Positions 16,626 through 24,329 of a stretch of 36,884 nucleotides of DNA are shown in pieces; the first letter of the stretch is position 1, and every line of letters starts with the position of its first letter. The translations under genes and the position numbers were made by a program. Source of the DNA: Clostridiales bacterium (lineage in GTDB: Bacteria > Bacillota > Clostridia > Christensenellales > Borkfalkiaceae); assembly GCA_003523255.1 (NCBI GenBank), contig DPGH01000006.1:1477-38360 (forward strand), read 5' to 3'. The notes below the pieces were generated by a model that searched no databases, was not told the origin of the DNA, and saw only the letters and a program-made list of their open reading frames with translations.

Positions 16626-16865
16626 ATGAAAGTTGTAGTGTGTATAGGCAGTTCCTGCCATATTAAAGGCTCGAGATTCGTGGTGGAAAAGTTACAGGAA
16701 CTTATTTCTAAAAACAATTTAGAGGATAGAGTGGAACTTTCCGGCACGTTTTGCATAGGCAGATGTCAGGACGGCGTTTGCGTTACCGTTGACGATAAGT
16801 TTTTTTCGGTAACGCCCGAGACTACGGAGGATTTTTTCCAAAAAGAAGTACTTGCAAGATTGTAA
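16626..16865 (+). CDS. Thioredoxin-like [2Fe-2S] ferredoxin (NuoE/HydC-like)
   Basis: This 79-residue protein has four cysteines, C6/C11 (CIGSSC) and C43/C47 (CIGRC), in the spacing of the thioredoxin-fold [2Fe-2S] ferredoxins seen in NuoE and in small HydC-like subunits. The start is ATG 16626 after AAGGAGAAAAAG; an in-frame start at 16575 would overlap the upstream gene and lacks a ribosome site. It is 11 bases after the PQ-loop gene and 70 bases before the sensory hydrogenase. The promoter of the next operon overlaps its 3' end. Similar tiny ferredoxin genes precede hydrogenase/PP2C clusters of the hfs type in Thermoanaerobacterium (recalled, not checked). It may belong functionally to the hydrogenases. 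Confidence 0.87.
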   Translation: MKVVVCIGSSCHIKGSRFVVEKLQELISKNNLEDRVELSGTFCIGRCQDGVCVTVDDKFFSVTPETTEDFFQKEVLARL

Positions 16866-16880
16866 AAGCGGTAGTATAAT
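16852..16880 (+). promoter_or_regulatory. Promoter of the hydrogenase operon
   Basis: TTGCAA (16852-16857) and TATAAT (16875-16880) are 17 bases apart. The -35 element lies within the last codons of the preceding ferredoxin gene. About 50 bases of leader follow to ATG 16935. No convincing Rex box overlaps it. Confidence 0.72.
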
Positions 16881-16934
16881 TAAATCGTAAATATATGATG
16901 TCCGTGCGATTCCGGCGGGCGAAAGGGCGAAATT

Positions 16935-18611
16935 ATGGGGAATTTTTTAACGCTTAAAAAATCTAATTGCAAAAACTGTTACAAGTGTATAAGACACTGT
17001 CCGGTAAAATCGATTAAGTTTTCGGGTAGTCAGGCGTACATTTTAGACGAGGAGTGCATACTCTGCGGTCAATGTTATGCGGTATGCCCGCAAAACGCCA
17101 AAGAAATAGTCGACGAAACGGAAAGGGTAAAAATTTTGTTGCAGGGCGGCGATAAAGTTGTCGCAAGCCTTGCGCCCTCTTTTGTGGCGAATTACGACGG
17201 CGCAGGAATTGAAAGCGTGCGCGCCGCGCTTAAAAAACTCGGGTTTTACGACGCGGAAGAAACCGCAATCGGCGCGACGATTGTAAAAAATCAATACCAA
17301 AAAATGCTTGCGATGGCAGAAAAGGACGTTATAATTTCGTCTTGTTGCCATTCCGTAAACCTTCTCGTTCAAAAATATTTTCCGAATGCGGTTAAATATT
17401 TGGCGGATATAGATTCGCCTATGATAGCGCATTGCAAAAGTATTAAAAAAAGATACCCCGGCGCAAAAACGGTTTTTATAGGTCCGTGCGTCGCAAAAAA
17501 GGACGAAGCGGCAAGGTATTCGGGTTTTTGCGACGCGGTTTTGACTTTCGGTCAACTTTCGGCTATGCTTGCCTCTGCCGGCGTGGAAATAGAAGCGACC
17601 GCTGATAAAACCGAGAAAAGCAAAACAAGGCTTTTCCCTACGACGGGCGGCATACTTAAAACGATGGATTTATCCTCGCGCGATTACGAATATATCGCGA
17701 TTGACGGGACGGAAAACTGCATTGCCGCGCTAAAAGATATAGAAAGCGGCAAAATACATAAATGCTTTATAGAAATGTCCGCGTGCGTCGGCAGTTGCGT
17801 CGGCGGACCCGTTATGGAAAAATTTCATAAAAGTCCCGTGCGCGACCGGCTTACGGTAGAAAGATATGCAGGCGAAAAAGACTTCGACGTAGAGGAGCCT
17901 GATTCGAGCGAAATAAAGAAAGAATTTTATCCCATAGACCTTAACGAAAAAACGCCTACGGAAGAAGAAATAAAAAATATTTTAAAGCAAATGGGCAAAA
18001 TCTGTCGTGCGGACGAACTTAACTGCGGTTCTTGCGGATACGATACGTGCAGAGAAAAAGCGATAGCGATTTACCGCGGGAAAGCGGAAATTTCAATGTG
18101 TTTGCCATATTTAAAGGATAAAGCCGAAAGTTTTTCGGATACTATAGTAAACAACACGCCTAACGGTCTTATCGTTCTTAACGAAGATCTTGAAGTTCAG
18201 CAACTCAACAAGGCGGCTAAAAAAATCATGAATCTCCGTTCTTCGTCCGACGTTCTCGGCGACGACATCGGCAGAGTAATGGATCCGCAAGTGTTTATCG
18301 ATACCAAGAGAAACGGAAGAGGTTTTCGCGATAAAAAAATATATCTCGCGGAGTATGACAAATACGTTGAGGCGACTACCGTTTACGACAGAGAATATCA
18401 CATTATACTCGGAATATTAACAGACGTAACGGACAGAGAAAACGAAAAAGAAAAGAAAAACAACATAAGCCGCCAAACGCTTGAAACGGCGGATAAAGTA
18501 GTAGATAAGCAGATGCGCGTCGTTCAGGAAATCGCTTCGCTTCTCGGCGAAACGGTTGCTGAAACGAAAATCGCACTCGCGAAATTGAAGGAGTCGGTAG
18601 AAGATGAATAA
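16935..18611 (+). CDS. hydS: Sensory [FeFe]-hydrogenase with C-terminal PAS domain (HydS type)
   Basis: The product is 558 residues. Two N-terminal [4Fe-4S] motifs (C12/C15/C18/C22 and C41/C44/C47/C51) precede an H-cluster domain. Its three signatures are variant: SSCCHS (C137/C138) where catalytic enzymes have TSCCP; FIGPCVAKKDEA (C185); and EMSACVGSCVGGP (C284, C288). A further Fe-S motif follows (C364/C367/C372 with C389), then a PAS domain at about 400-505 and a helical, coiled-coil-like tail. This is the layout of group C hydrogenases thought to sense H2 rather than turn it over fast. The next gene, a PP2C phosphatase, overlaps it by 8 bases, as in phosphatase-linked HydS clusters. It likely relays H2 or redox state to the phosphatase through the PAS tail. 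Confidence 0.92.
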   Translation: MGNFLTLKKSNCKNCYKCIRHCPVKSIKFSGSQAYILDEECILCGQCYAVCPQNAKEIVDETERVKILLQGGDKVVASLAPSFVANYDGAGIESVRAALKKLGFYDAEETAIGATIVKNQYQKMLAMAEKDVIISSCCHSVNLLVQKYFPNAVKYLADIDSPMIAHCKSIKKRYPGAKTVFIGPCVAKKDEAARYSGFCDAVLTFGQLSAMLASAGVEIEATADKTEKSKTRLFPTTGGILKTMDLSSRDYEYIAIDGTENCIAALKDIESGKIHKCFIEMSACVGSCVGGPVMEKFHKSPVRDRLTVERYAGEKDFDVEEPDSSEIKKEFYPIDLNEKTPTEEEIKNILKQMGKICRADELNCGSCGYDTCREKAIAIYRGKAEISMCLPYLKDKAESFSDTIVNNTPNGLIVLNEDLEVQQLNKAAKKIMNLRSSSDVLGDDIGRVMDPQVFIDTKRNGRGFRDKKIYLAEYDKYVEATTVYDREYHIILGILTDVTDRENEKEKKNNISRQTLETADKVVDKQMRVVQEIASLLGETVAETKIALAKLKESVEDE

Positions 18612-19776
18612 CCTTTGCGTCGACGTGGGGTATAAAAGCGTAAACCACGTCGGCGAGGAACTTTGCGGCGACCACGTAGACGTGGTTGAGGGGCAAAGCG
18701 GGGATACGGTCATAGTCCTTGCGGACGGGCTGGGCAGCGGAGTTAAAGCGAGCATACTTTCAACGCTTACTTCCAAAATAATTTCGACCATGATAGCCGA
18801 AGGACTTTCGCTCGAAGATTGCGTAGAGACCGTTGCGGCTACTTTGCCCGTGTGTTCGGTAAGAAAAGTCGCATATTCCACGTTTACCATTATTCATCTG
18901 ATTGACAGCGAACGTGCCGAACTGATACAATATGATAACCCGCAGATAATTCTTCTCCGTAACGGAGTTAATTACGAATATCCCGTTACCGAAATGAACG
19001 TCGGCGGTAAAAAAATATACAAGTCGGTTATAGACCTTGAAATGAACGACTTGTTCGTAGCGATGAGCGACGGTTGCCCGCACGCGGGGATAGGTACGGC
19101 GTATAACTTCGGTTGGAAACGAAAAGACATAATAAGTTTTGTCGAAAGCATTGCGCACGTGGGGTATACGGCAAAAACTCTTTCAACCATACTTGTGGAC
19201 GAGTGCAACACGCTCTACGGCGGTAAGCCGGGCGACGACGCTACGGCGTGCGTAGTCCGAGTGAGAAAGCGTGAGCCGATGAACATTTTATTCGGTTCTC
19301 CGCAGAATAAAGACGACGACGAAAGAATGCTTTCGCTGTTTTTCTCGAAAGAAGGCAAGCACATAGTGTGCGGCGGCACAACCTCTAAAATCGCGGCGAA
19401 ATATCTCGGTAAAGAAGTCAAAGCCACGCTCGATTTCGAGTCGGAAGGCGTACCGCCTATCGCAAAAATCGAAGGGGTAGACCTCGTAACGGAAGGCGTT
19501 ATTACCATAAACAAGGTTTTAACGTATGCAAAAGATTATTTGAAAGAAAACAAACTTTACGAAGAGTGGGGCGTAAAAAAAGACGGCGCATCGATGATAG
19601 CAAGGCTCTTGTTCGAAGAAGCGACCGATATAAATTTTTACGTAGGCAGGGCGATAAACCCCGCGCACCAGAACCCCGAACTTCCGATAAATTTCAGCAT
19701 AAAAATGAACCTTGTCGAAGAACTTTCAAAGTGTCTGCGGCAAATGGGTAAAAAAATCATAGTAAGTTATTTTTAA
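18604..19776 (+). CDS. PP2C/SpoIIE-family serine phosphatase linked to the sensory hydrogenase
   Basis: This is a 390-residue protein. Residues about 1-225 form a SpoIIE-like PP2C domain, with metal-ligand motifs VLADGLGSG (about 37-45), AMSDGCPHAG (about 153-162) and GDDATACVV (about 211-219). Residues about 230-390 form an additional C-terminal domain without a motif I recognise, seen with phosphatases next to HydS. It would dephosphorylate a Ser/Thr phosphoprotein, probably an anti-sigma-factor-antagonist-like partner that is not in this window. It overlaps the HydS gene by 8 bases and lies 19 bases before the catalytic hydrogenase, so sensor, output enzyme and target function may be on one transcript. 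Confidence 0.88.
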   Translation: MNNLCVDVGYKSVNHVGEELCGDHVDVVEGQSGDTVIVLADGLGSGVKASILSTLTSKIISTMIAEGLSLEDCVETVAATLPVCSVRKVAYSTFTIIHLIDSERAELIQYDNPQIILLRNGVNYEYPVTEMNVGGKKIYKSVIDLEMNDLFVAMSDGCPHAGIGTAYNFGWKRKDIISFVESIAHVGYTAKTLSTILVDECNTLYGGKPGDDATACVVRVRKREPMNILFGSPQNKDDDERMLSLFFSKEGKHIVCGGTTSKIAAKYLGKEVKATLDFESEGVPPIAKIEGVDLVTEGVITINKVLTYAKDYLKENKLYEEWGVKKDGASMIARLLFEEATDINFYVGRAINPAHQNPELPINFSIKMNLVEELSKCLRQMGKKIIVSYF

Positions 19777-19795
19777 CGTAAAAGAAGGATAAAAC

Positions 19796-21229
19796 ATGCA
19801 TAAGTTCGATACCAAAGTACAGTATTTGAAATATAAAGCCTTGAAAGAAGTAGCCGCTCTCGCGTGGGAGGGCAAACTTTTAGAAAACGTTATGAGCCTG
19901 CCCGAAAAAATAATCCCCGGCAAACAACCCACCATGCGTTGTTGCGTTTATAAAGAGCGCGCCATTATGGGCGAAAGAGTAAAAATAGCGATGGGCGGCG
20001 ATAGGGACAACCCCAACGTTATAGAGGTTATAGAAATCGCCTGCGACGAATGTCCTGTCGGCGGGTACGAGGTAACCAACGCTTGTCGAGGCTGTCTTGC
20101 GCACAGATGTAAAGAAGCGTGCAAGTTCGGCGCGATAACGTTTGACGACAATCACGTTGCGCATATCGATAAATCTAAATGTAAAGAATGCGGTTCTTGT
20201 GCGCGCGTTTGCCCGTATACCGCAATCGTAAGCAAAAAACGCCCTTGTCAGAATGCGTGCAAAGTCAAAGCCATTTCTATGAACGAGGATAAAGCCGCTA
20301 CTATAGACAATTCCAAATGTATAGCCTGCGGCGCGTGCGTTTATCAGTGTCCTTTCGGGGCTATATCCGATAAGTCGTATATACTCGACGCGATAGACAT
20401 TATAAAAAAGAGCAAAGAAAATACCGAATACAAGGTATATGCGGTAGTTGCGCCGTCTATTTCCAGTCAGTTTACTTACGCAAAACTCGGTCAGGTTATA
20501 ACCGGACTTAAAAAACTCGGATTTTATACCGTTATAGAAGCGGCGCTCGGCGCGGATATGGTTGCCGACGCGGAAAGCCGCGAACTTGCAGAGAAGAAGT
20601 TTTTGACCAGTTCGTGCTGTCCCGCATTCGTTAATTTCGTGGAGAAAAATTTCCCCGATATGGTGCCTTATATATCGAGCAATCTATCGCCTATGGCTAC
20701 AATCGCGAAATATATAAAGGGTACGGACCCGACTTCTAAAATCGTGTTTATAGGACCTTGTACCGCTAAAAAGATGGAAGTTCAGAAAGAGGAAGTCAAA
20801 AAGTACGTAGACGTTGCTTTGACGTTCGAAGAACTTCAAGCGCTTTTCGACAGCAAAGAACTCGACATAACCACGTTAGAAGAGGGCCTCTTGGACAACG
20901 CATCTTACTACGGCAGAATTTTCGCCCGTTGCGGCGGTTTGTCGGACGCGGTAAACGAATCGTTAAAAGAACAGGGAATAACCGACTTTCAGGCAAAACC
21001 CGTTTCTTGCGACGGCATAGAGGCTTGTAAAATCGCGTTATTTAAAAAGACCAAAAATATGCTTGACGGCAACTTTATAGAGGGTATGGCGTGTATCGGC
21101 GGCTGTATCGGCGGCGCGGGGTGCCTTACTCACGGCGAAAAGAACAAGCAGGACGTTGATAAGTACGGCATGCTCGCTCATGAAAAGACTATTAAAGACG
21201 CGATAAGCGTTCTTAATATAAAAAAATAA
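19796..21229 (+). CDS. hydA: [FeFe]-hydrogenase, group-B-like, monomeric
   Basis: The product is 477 residues. The H-cluster signatures are TSSCCPAF (271-278), IGPCTAKKME (319-328) and EGMACIGGCIGGAGC (429-443); the IGPCTAKK and GGAGC forms suggest group B rather than group A enzymes. The N-terminal 200 residues are cysteine-rich. Clear ferredoxin motifs are present at C129/C132/C135/C139 and C175/C178/C181/C185, and additional cysteines at 83-109 and 151-155 could bind one or two further clusters. It catalyses reversible H2 formation, probably with ferredoxin. It has a GAAGGAT ribosome site. Maturases HydE, HydF and HydG are not in the window. Confidence 0.93.
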   Translation: MHKFDTKVQYLKYKALKEVAALAWEGKLLENVMSLPEKIIPGKQPTMRCCVYKERAIMGERVKIAMGGDRDNPNVIEVIEIACDECPVGGYEVTNACRGCLAHRCKEACKFGAITFDDNHVAHIDKSKCKECGSCARVCPYTAIVSKKRPCQNACKVKAISMNEDKAATIDNSKCIACGACVYQCPFGAISDKSYILDAIDIIKKSKENTEYKVYAVVAPSISSQFTYAKLGQVITGLKKLGFYTVIEAALGADMVADAESRELAEKKFLTSSCCPAFVNFVEKNFPDMVPYISSNLSPMATIAKYIKGTDPTSKIVFIGPCTAKKMEVQKEEVKKYVDVALTFEELQALFDSKELDITTLEEGLLDNASYYGRIFARCGGLSDAVNESLKEQGITDFQAKPVSCDGIEACKIALFKKTKNMLDGNFIEGMACIGGCIGGAGCLTHGEKNKQDVDKYGMLAHEKTIKDAISVLNIKK

Positions 21230-21254
21230 GTTTAACTTTAAGGAGAAAATTGGT

Positions 21255-22205
21255 ATGGAATTTAAAAAAGTAGTAGTTGCCGGCGGCGGCGTACTCGGCA
21301 GCCAGATTGCGTATCAAGCGGCGTATTGCGGGTTTGACGTAACCGTTTGGCTCAGAAGCGAGGGGAGTATCGGCAGAACTCAGCCCAAACTCGACAACCT
21401 TCGTAAAACGTATGCAGAAGTCATAGAAAAAATGGCTACGCCCGAGGGTAAAAGCCCCGCGGTATGGGCTATGGGTATAGCGGATTACGATACTTTCGAT
21501 AAGGAGGAGTGTCTTAAAAAATCCGAAAACGCGTATAACTCCATAAAACTCGAACTCGATATGAAAAAAGCGGTAGAGGATGCCGATCTCGTTATTGAAT
21601 CGATGGCGGAAAACGTTGAAGAAAAAATCGCGTTTTATAAAAAACTCGCGCCGCTTCTTCCCGAAAAAACCGTAGTAGTTACGAACTCGTCTACGCTTCT
21701 TCCGTCCAAGTTCGCTAAATATACCGGCAGACCCGAAAAGTTTTTGTCTTTCCACTTTGCAAACTCCATCTGGAAAAACAATATGACCGAGATTATGGCG
21801 CAGGCAAAAACGGACAAAAAATATTTCGACGCGATTATGAAATTCGCCGAAGAAATAAGAATGATTCCGCTTCCCGTTCATAAAGAAAAATCCGGTTATC
21901 TTCTTAACTCTATGCTTGTTCCGTTGCTTTTCTCGGGAATGGATTTATACGTAAACGGCGTTTCCGACCCCGCCAGTATAGACAAAGCGTGGACGCTCGG
22001 TACCGGTTCTCCCAAAGGACCGTTTGCAATACTCGATACGGTAGGTCTTAAAACCGCGTACAATATAGTTTCTATGTACGTTAAAATTCCGTCGTTCCTT
22101 GCGCCATACAATTTCAAAGGTATGGCTAAAATGCTTAAGGAATATATCGACGCGGGTAAACTCGGCAAATCTTCGGGCGAAGGTTTCTTTAAATACGATA
22201 AATAA
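21255..22205 (+). CDS. 3-hydroxyacyl-CoA dehydrogenase-like NAD-dependent oxidoreductase
   Basis: This is a 316-residue protein. The N-terminal Rossmann domain has VVVAGGGVLGSQIAYQAA (6-23), NAD-binding in type. The catalytic region is NSSTLLPS (144-151) and FHFANSIWKNNMTEI (166-180, H167), a divergent form of the usual HFFNP segment. The C-terminal helical domain has SGYLLNSMLVPLL and the closing GEGFFKYDK. It would reduce or oxidise a 3-hydroxyacyl-CoA; the divergent loop may mean another substrate. It follows hydA by 25 bases with AAGGAG and precedes the terminator, so it is the last gene of the hydrogenase operon, possibly recycling NADH in a butyrate-type pathway. That link is inference. 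Confidence 0.85.
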   Translation: MEFKKVVVAGGGVLGSQIAYQAAYCGFDVTVWLRSEGSIGRTQPKLDNLRKTYAEVIEKMATPEGKSPAVWAMGIADYDTFDKEECLKKSENAYNSIKLELDMKKAVEDADLVIESMAENVEEKIAFYKKLAPLLPEKTVVVTNSSTLLPSKFAKYTGRPEKFLSFHFANSIWKNNMTEIMAQAKTDKKYFDAIMKFAEEIRMIPLPVHKEKSGYLLNSMLVPLLFSGMDLYVNGVSDPASIDKAWTLGTGSPKGPFAILDTVGLKTAYNIVSMYVKIPSFLAPYNFKGMAKMLKEYIDAGKLGKSSGEGFFKYDK

Positions 22206-22223
22206 CATATAGGTGAATGTAAA

Positions 22224-22263
22224 GCCGCCCGTCGCAAAGTTTGCGACGGGCGGCGTTTTTTTT
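22224..22263 (+). terminator. Strong intrinsic terminator of the hydrogenase operon
   Basis: The arms GCCGCCCGTCGC and GCGACGGGCGGC form a 12-bp GC-rich stem with loop AAAGTTT, followed by eight T residues at 22256-22263. It lies 19 bases after the dehydrogenase stop, and 13 bases before the end of the convergent EamA gene. Confidence 0.92.
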
Positions 22264-22275
22264 AAATCTTGGCTA

Positions 22276-23298
22276 TTAAGCGTTTGCCGTTTCGTCTTTA
22301 GTTTCGTCGGCACACTCGCTTTCAACGTTACTTGCGTCCGTTTCGCAAGTCGTTGTTTTTGCGTTAGGTTTGTTTTTGTTTTCAAACGCATCGGAAAGCC
22401 CGGAGATTATAGCGGATATAAGGCAAAGCGCACCGCCTATCACAAGCGCCGTAGACAAATCGTCGGTACCTGCAATAACCGAAGCAATACCCGTTATCAC
22501 GGCGGAAAATGGCATTATAACCGCTACGACGGACGCGTCGATGTGTTTCATTGCTTCCGTCCTTATCAGCCAGCAGAACACCGAAGTAAAGAGCGCAACC
22601 GCAACGACGAGAAGTATAAAAGCGGAAAAAGAGAAAACAGTAGGCTCGAAAACAGTTCCGTCGGGTTTCGTAACAAAGTTCAGGCTTACCGTCGTTATCG
22701 CGCCGATTACGGTGTGTACGAACATTTGTATCATAAGGTATAAGGCGGAGTCGAGTTTTTTAGCAAACGCGCCCGTACCCGCAATATTTACACCGTAAAA
22801 AATACCCGAAAGGGCGCAGAGTACTTCGCCTAAGCCTAAATGAAAGCCGCCACTAAGGCTTAATCCGCCCGTTAAGACGAATACGCCGAAAAGGCATAAC
22901 ACGCTCGCCGCTATTTTAATTAAAGAAGGTTTTTTTCTTACAAATATAAACGTAAGCAGGGGAACGACAACAACCGAAAGGTTTTCTAAAAATGCGTAAA
23001 CGCTCGGCGTTGTATAAGGTAAACCTATTTTTTGAACGATTTCTCCGAGCGCATAAAAAACACCCGTCGTTCCCGCGACCATAAAGTATTCTCGGTTTAA
23101 AAGGTGTAATTTTTTACGGCAGAAAAACAAAAGCGCAACCGCAGAAATCGCCGCCGTACATGTCGTAAGCACGGCGGGCGAGTAGTACCTTTGCAAAAAT
23201 TTAGTAATAAGCGGGTTAATTCCCCATATTATCACGACGAGTACGAGTCCCGCGTAAGAGGTTGCTCTTTTATCTCCGACGGGAAATCTGTTTTTCAT
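22276..23298 (-). CDS. EamA/DMT-family transporter
   Basis: This is a 340-residue membrane protein with ten predicted helices in two EamA repeats (residues about 15-140 and 150-300). The typical start of repeat one is GLVLVVIIWGINPLITK. It ends with a hydrophilic tail of about 40 residues rich in Thr, Glu and Asp. Ribosome site AAGGAA lies seven bases before ATG. Such transporters export amino acids, nucleotides or other metabolites; the substrate is not predictable here. It is divergent from the LysR regulator across a 121-base region, the classic arrangement in which the regulator controls the transporter. Confidence 0.88.
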   Translation of the reverse strand: MKNRFPVGDKRATSYAGLVLVVIIWGINPLITKFLQRYYSPAVLTTCTAAISAVALLFFCRKKLHLLNREYFMVAGTTGVFYALGEIVQKIGLPYTTPSVYAFLENLSVVVVPLLTFIFVRKKPSLIKIAASVLCLFGVFVLTGGLSLSGGFHLGLGEVLCALSGIFYGVNIAGTGAFAKKLDSALYLMIQMFVHTVIGAITTVSLNFVTKPDGTVFEPTVFSFSAFILLVVAVALFTSVFCWLIRTEAMKHIDASVVAVIMPFSAVITGIASVIAGTDDLSTALVIGGALCLISAIISGLSDAFENKNKPNAKTTTCETDASNVESECADETKDETANA

Positions 23299-23353
23299 AA
23301 CTTTTTCCTTTTATTTTGTGCAATTTCAAACGTATAAAACTATATCATTTCGT

Positions 23354-23382
23354 TTGACTTTTCGGAAGCGGAACTTTATAAT
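23354..23382 (+). promoter_or_regulatory. Promoter of the LysR regulator gene
   Basis: TTGACT (23354-23359) and TATAAT (23377-23382) are separated by 17 bases. The opposing eamA promoter must lie in the same 121-base gap (23299-23419) but shows no equally good elements, which fits activation by the LysR protein. Confidence 0.75.
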
Positions 23383-23419
23383 AGCGTTATGAAAATAATT
23401 CACAGCGGAGCACTGCGGA

Positions 23420-24262
23420 ATGGACGGAATTAAAGCAAAAGCGTTTCTTGCGGTAAAAAGGACGGGGAGTTTTTCAAAAGCGGCGGAGGAGTTTAATTAT
23501 ACCCCCTCGGCTTTTTCTCATATTGCCGACGGGTTAGAAAGCGAACTCGGCGTAAAGTTGTTTAATCGTACTAACCACGGCGTTACGCTTACGACTGCGG
23601 GTAAGGTGCTTTCCGATTATTTTACGGCGTACCTTGCCGCCGAAAATGAACTTATAGAAAAAGCCCGCACTTTTTCTCAGACGGGAGAAATAAAAATAGG
23701 CGCGTTTTCTACTATTTCGCAATTTATTTTACCGAAAATAATAAAAGATTACAAGATGAAAAACCCTTCGGTAAAAATTTCGCTTTACGTCGGCGACGAT
23801 GCTGAAAAGACTTTGTTTTCAGGCGCGTCGGACGTTGTTTTTTCGGACGGAATAAATGCTGACGGATGTGAAATTCTTTCTATTGAAAACGACCCGTTCG
23901 TAGCGATTTTTCCGTCGGACAGCAAAATGAAAAGAACGGTTGACAAAGAAGAACTTTATAACAACGTTTTTATTACTACGGGTGAGGAAGCGGTTGAAAA
24001 AAATTTAGATATGTCCAGGTTTAAGGACGTGGTGAGATTAAAAAGCGACGACTATGCTTCCGTAGTATCTATGGTAAAAGAAGGGGTGGGTATTTCGGTT
24101 ATTCCTAAACTTTCGCTCGGGAGAAAGGTTAAGGGCGTCACCACGGCGGAAATAAAACCCGAATTTTCGCGCACGCTTTGCGCGCTTTATAAAAAAGAAA
24201 GTAAAAACCGCGCTTGTGTAAATCGCTTTATAGAATATCTTAAAATGCGTTTCGGCGTTTAA
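23420..24262 (+). CDS. LysR-family transcriptional regulator
   Basis: The product is 280 residues. The N-terminal winged helix-turn-helix (residues about 1-60: KAFLAVKRTGSFSKAAEEF, then PSAFSHIADGLESELGVKLF) is followed by a linker helix and a LysR substrate-binding domain (about 90-280) that begins GEIKIGAFSTISQFILP. The length is slightly short of the usual 290-310. The start is ATG 23420, with GCGGAG about nine bases upstream. It is divergent to eamA, so the transporter is its probable target. The effector is unknown. Confidence 0.9.
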   Translation: MDGIKAKAFLAVKRTGSFSKAAEEFNYTPSAFSHIADGLESELGVKLFNRTNHGVTLTTAGKVLSDYFTAYLAAENELIEKARTFSQTGEIKIGAFSTISQFILPKIIKDYKMKNPSVKISLYVGDDAEKTLFSGASDVVFSDGINADGCEILSIENDPFVAIFPSDSKMKRTVDKEELYNNVFITTGEEAVEKNLDMSRFKDVVRLKSDDYASVVSMVKEGVGISVIPKLSLGRKVKGVTTAEIKPEFSRTLCALYKKESKNRACVNRFIEYLKMRFGV

Positions 24263-24283
24263 AGAGCAAGTGGTAAACATAAA

Positions 24284-24321
24284 AAACACCCGCTTTGCGA
24301 TAGCCTGCAAAGCGGGTGTTT
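24284..24321. terminator. Bidirectional terminator between lysR and the XRE gene
   Basis: The 15-base arms AAACACCCGCTTTGC (24284-24298) and GCAAAGCGGGTGTTT (24307-24321) are perfect inverted repeats with an eight-base loop, flanked by an A-run on the left and T-rich sequence on the right. It separates two convergent genes. Confidence 0.85.
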
Positions 24322-24329
24322 ATCTTAAT

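Noticed and set aside
16852..16880. Rex box on the hydrogenase promoter
   Set aside because: The best 18-mer there matches only about half of the fixed positions, at or near chance level for AT-rich DNA.
21213..21881. Antisense open frame opposite the 3-hydroxyacyl-CoA dehydrogenase gene
   Set aside because: It is a shadow of a well-supported gene with Phe/Arg-rich nonsense composition.
22370..22798. Plus-strand open frame inside the EamA transporter gene
   Set aside because: It resembles hydrophobic protein only because it mirrors a membrane protein gene; no start site, and the minus-strand frame has full family features.
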